Below are positions 61,856-64,000 of a DNA stretch of 64,000 nt, piece by piece. Where the stretch lies: NCBI RefSeq assembly GCF_023145115.1, contig NZ_JAGLEJ010000006.1, positions 1 to 64,000 on the forward strand, in the 5' to 3' direction. This DNA is from Algiphilus sp. (GTDB lineage Bacteria; Pseudomonadota; Gammaproteobacteria; Nevskiales; Nevskiaceae). Position numbers and translations under genes: made by a program. Each line of letters starts with the position of its first letter. Position 1 is the stretch's first letter. The notes under the pieces were generated by a model. That model ran no database searches. It was not told the DNA's origin and was given only the letters and a program-made list of their open reading frames with translations.

Positions 61856-62521
61856 ATGGCACAGACCATCGTCATCACGGGCGCCGGGCGCGGCATCGGC
61901 CTCGCCCTGGCGCGCCGCTGGCACGAGCGCGGTGACACCGTCATCGCGGTGGGTCGCGGTCGCCCGGCAGCGCTCGACGCACTCGGCGTGCGGGTGATCG
62001 AACACATCGACGTCGGCCGTGACGCCGATATGCCGCGCCTGCAGGCGGCACTGGGCGACACCGCCATCGATGTGCTGTTCCACAACGCCGGCGTCATGCA
62101 CGACGAGTCGCTGCAGCACATGGGCATCGACGGCATCCGCGAGCAGTTCGAGGTCAATGCTCTCGGCCCGCTGCGCGTGACCACGGCGCTGCTCGACCGC
62201 ATGGGGAACGGCGCCCGCATCGGACTGCTGACCTCGCGCATGGGCTCGATCGCCGACAACGACTCGGGCGGACGCTACGGCTATCGCATGAGCAAGGCCG
62301 CGCTCAATGCCGCCGGCAAGTCGCTGGCGCTGGATCTGCACGCCCGCGGCATCGCCGTCGCCATCCTCCACCCCGGCTTCGTGCGCACCGACATGACCGG
62401 CCACAACGGCCACATCGACCCCGAGCGGGCCGCCGAGCAGCTGGTCGCCCGCATGGACGCGCTGGATCTCGCGAGCAGCGGCACCTTCCGGCACGCCGAC
62501 GGCAGCGTGCTGCCCTGGTAG
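61856..62521 (+). CDS. short-chain dehydrogenase, C-factor (CsgA)-like
   Basis: A 221-residue SDR with TGAGRGIGLAL, a FHNAGV core motif, and the catalytic YRMSK. The short length and the LLTSRMGSI-to-YRMSKAALN spacing resemble C-factor-type dehydrogenases. I chose ATG 61856 with AGGAGG nine bases upstream; a GTG at 61817 is in frame but would add 13 residues. Substrate unknown. Confidence 0.88.
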   Translation: MAQTIVITGAGRGIGLALARRWHERGDTVIAVGRGRPAALDALGVRVIEHIDVGRDADMPRLQAALGDTAIDVLFHNAGVMHDESLQHMGIDGIREQFEVNALGPLRVTTALLDRMGNGARIGLLTSRMGSIADNDSGGRYGYRMSKAALNAAGKSLALDLHARGIAVAILHPGFVRTDMTGHNGHIDPERAAEQLVARMDALDLASSGTFRHADGSVLPW

Positions 62522-62529
62522 CGACGCGC

Positions 62530-63201
62530 CTAACTGCGCGGAATGACGTAGAACAGCACCGCGAAGTAGTGCAGCACGCTGCCGGCCAGCACGAACAGGT
62601 GCCAGATGGCGTGGTGGTAGGGCACGCGCGTCATCACGTAGAAGACGACGCCGCCGGTGTAGGCCAGCCCGCCCGCCACCAGCAGCCACAGCCCGCCGGG
62701 CCGCATCGCCTCGATGAGCGGCCCGATGGCCACCATGCCGCACCACCCCATGGCCACATAGACAGCCACCGACAGCCGCTCGAAGCGCCCGGTGGTGAAC
62801 AGCTTGAAGCCGACGCCGACCGCTGCCAGCCCCCACACCGTGGCGAACAGGGACCAGCCCCACGGCCCGGCCAGCGTCACCAGCGTGAACGGGGTGTAGG
62901 TGCCAGCAATGAGCAGATAGATGGAGACGTGGTCGATGACGCGCAGCACCGACTTCGTCCGCGGCAGCGGAATGCTGTGATACAGCGTGCTGGCGGTGTA
63001 CAGGAGGATCAGGGTGCCGCCGAATATCGCGCTCGCCACGATGTGCACGGCGTCGCCGTGCAGCGCAGCGAAGGCCACCAGCACGCAGAGCCCGACGATC
63101 GACATCAGCACGCCGAGTCCATGGGTCACGCTGTGCGCGATCTCTTCGCCGACGGTGTACAGCGTGCGCGATATCTCGCGCTCGGGCGGCGGGGCGTCCA
63201 T
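62530..63201 (-). CDS. hemolysin-III / PAQR family membrane protein
   Basis: A 223-residue seven-helix membrane protein. The PAQR metal-binding signature is visible as TLYHS near the second helix, DHVSIYLLIAGTYTPF, and HAIWHLFVLAGSVLHYFAV at the end, whose conserved Ser/Asp/His residues bind zinc. Bacterial homologues are named hemolysin III but probably act in membrane lipid homeostasis. An ATG 12 bases upstream is also in frame; the start is uncertain. Confidence 0.9.
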   Translation of the reverse strand: MDAPPPEREISRTLYTVGEEIAHSVTHGLGVLMSIVGLCVLVAFAALHGDAVHIVASAIFGGTLILLYTASTLYHSIPLPRTKSVLRVIDHVSIYLLIAGTYTPFTLVTLAGPWGWSLFATVWGLAAVGVGFKLFTTGRFERLSVAVYVAMGWCGMVAIGPLIEAMRPGGLWLLVAGGLAYTGGVVFYVMTRVPYHHAIWHLFVLAGSVLHYFAVLFYVIPRS

Positions 63202-63229
63202 GCCCCGCATCATGCACGAGTTGCCGGCG

Positions 63230-63880
63230 CTAGGCGGCCGCGGTGCCGTACTGCCGCTGGTAGGCACGCATGTCGTCGAGAGCCTGCGGCGCCACGCCGG
63301 CCTCGGCGAGATGGGTCATGACCTCGGCGACCGTCACCAGCGGCACCACGCGCAGCCCCAGCTCGGCCTCCGCCTCCTGCACTGCCGAGGCCGCCCCGCT
63401 GCCGCGCTCCTGGCGGTCGAGCGCGATCATGGCCGCCACCGGCTCGGCACCCTCGGCGCGCAGCAGTTCGACCGACTGGCGCAGCGCGGTGCCGGCGGTG
63501 AGCACGTCGTCGACGATGACCACGCGCTTGCCGCGCGGCTCGGCACCGACCAGCACGCCGCCCTCGCCGTGGTCCTTGGCTTCCTTCCGGTTGTACGCGA
63601 AGCCGAGATCGCGACCGCGCCCCGCCAGCGCCGTCGCCATGGTGGCGGCCAGCGGAATGCCCTTGTAGGCGGGGCCGAACAGCAGCTCCGCTTCCAGGTC
63701 GGCGTCCAGGAAGGCCGCCGCGTACGCATCGGCCAGCCGCGCCAGCGCGGCACCACCGGCGATGGCGCCGATGTTGAAGAAGTACGGGCTGGTGCGGCCG
63801 GACTTGAGCGCGAAGGCGCCGAAGCGAAGCACGCCGGCGTCCAGCGCGAGACGGATGAAGTCGGTCTGGTAAGGCTTCAT
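63230..63880 (-). CDS. pyrE: orotate phosphoribosyltransferase
   Basis: A 216-residue PyrE that transfers ribose-5-phosphate from PRPP to orotate in pyrimidine synthesis. The PRPP motif VVIVDDVLTAGTALR is present, as are FGAFALKSGRTSPYFFN and LLFGPAYKGIPLA. It is divergent from the partial exonuclease III gene, as is usual in gammaproteobacteria. Confidence 0.97.
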   Translation of the reverse strand: MKPYQTDFIRLALDAGVLRFGAFALKSGRTSPYFFNIGAIAGGAALARLADAYAAAFLDADLEAELLFGPAYKGIPLAATMATALAGRGRDLGFAYNRKEAKDHGEGGVLVGAEPRGKRVVIVDDVLTAGTALRQSVELLRAEGAEPVAAMIALDRQERGSGAASAVQEAEAELGLRVVPLVTVAEVMTHLAEAGVAPQALDDMRAYQRQYGTAAA

Positions 63881-63940
63881 GGCACCCGGTACGTGACGAA
63901 TGGCTACACTGCGACGCCGGCATTGTCGCGGAAAAGCCCC

Positions 63941-64000
63941 TTGCGCATCGTCACCCTCAACTGCAACGGCCTGCGCGCCTCCGCGCGCAAGGGCTTCTTC
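63941..64000 (+). CDS. exodeoxyribonuclease III-type protein (first 20 codons)
   Basis: The window ends 20 codons into this gene. From the TTG at 63941 the protein starts with RIVTLNCNGLRASARKGFF, the classical ExoIII/XthA N-terminus, including the metal-binding Asn in LNCNGLR. Pseudomonas Crc shares this start, so ExoIII versus Crc-like cannot be separated here. The gene is divergent from pyrE, as in many gammaproteobacteria, and a TACACT box stands 31 bases upstream. Confidence 0.8.
   Translation, partial: MRIVTLNCNGLRASARKGFF

Overview
The window is 64 kb of chromosome with very high GC content and dense gene packing; no gap between genes exceeds about 250 bases. The gene content points to a gammaproteobacterium: hspQ, a rsmG-parA-parB block next to the atp operon, a pyrE gene divergent from an exonuclease III-type gene, proVWX-type betaine uptake, DUF5924 and FeeM-type genes. 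The accessory enzymes (Baeyer-Villiger monooxygenase, cytochrome P450, haloalkane dehalogenase, several short-chain dehydrogenases) fit a hydrocarbon- or lipid-degrading environmental or marine lineage, for example the Nevskiales/Salinisphaera area. The exact genus cannot be fixed from the window. I saw no rRNA, tRNA, CRISPR array, insertion sequence or prophage.

Layout. 1-7.8 kb, all on the minus strand: a partial atpA, then atpH, F, E, B and I with a good sigma-70 promoter, parB, parA, rsmG and a 2-methylcitrate dehydratase gene (prpD). 7.8-15.7 kb: a prolyl-hydroxylase-like oxygenase, recQ with a DUF2231 membrane protein, a sirtuin, a flavodoxin-like reductase, a palindromic dispersed-repeat element at 12.2 kb, a lipoprotein, a CoA-transferase/hydrolase and pdxH. 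15.7-31 kb: three cyclic-di-GMP genes (one diguanylate cyclase and two GGDEF-EAL proteins), an M48 lipoprotein, a peroxiredoxin, a YjbQ-type protein, envelope proteins, an EF-hand protein with internal 22-residue repeats, a Tat-exported aldo/keto reductase and several unknowns. 31-40.5 kb: hspQ, a YceI-like lipoprotein, then a catabolic block. That block has an M24 peptidase, a hydrolase-SDR fusion, a ferritin-like metal hydrolase, a divergent AraC regulator, and an SDR, an alpha/beta hydrolase and a Baeyer-Villiger monooxygenase. It resembles the mycobacterial mymA/virS arrangement.

40.5-64 kb: a Bax-inhibitor-1 family protein, a GlxA-type regulator, the proVWX betaine transporter with its terminator, a second YjbQ-type gene, a haloalkane dehalogenase overlapping an SDR that lacks its catalytic tyrosine, a FeeM-type acyltransferase upstream of a 979-residue sensor GGDEF-EAL protein, an MBL-fold hydrolase, chrA, a GDYXXLXY/DUF2157 pair, a P450 behind a palindromic operator, DUF5924, an EamA exporter, an SDR, a hemolysin-III family protein, pyrE and the first 20 codons of an exonuclease III-type gene.

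Most of the window is ordinary chromosome. The points most worth a second look are the EF-hand/22-residue repeat protein, the mymA-like block with its palindromes, the graded decay of c-di-GMP motifs across four genes, the FeeM/sensor pair, the zinc-ribbon HEAGH membrane protein and the 12.2 kb repeat element.
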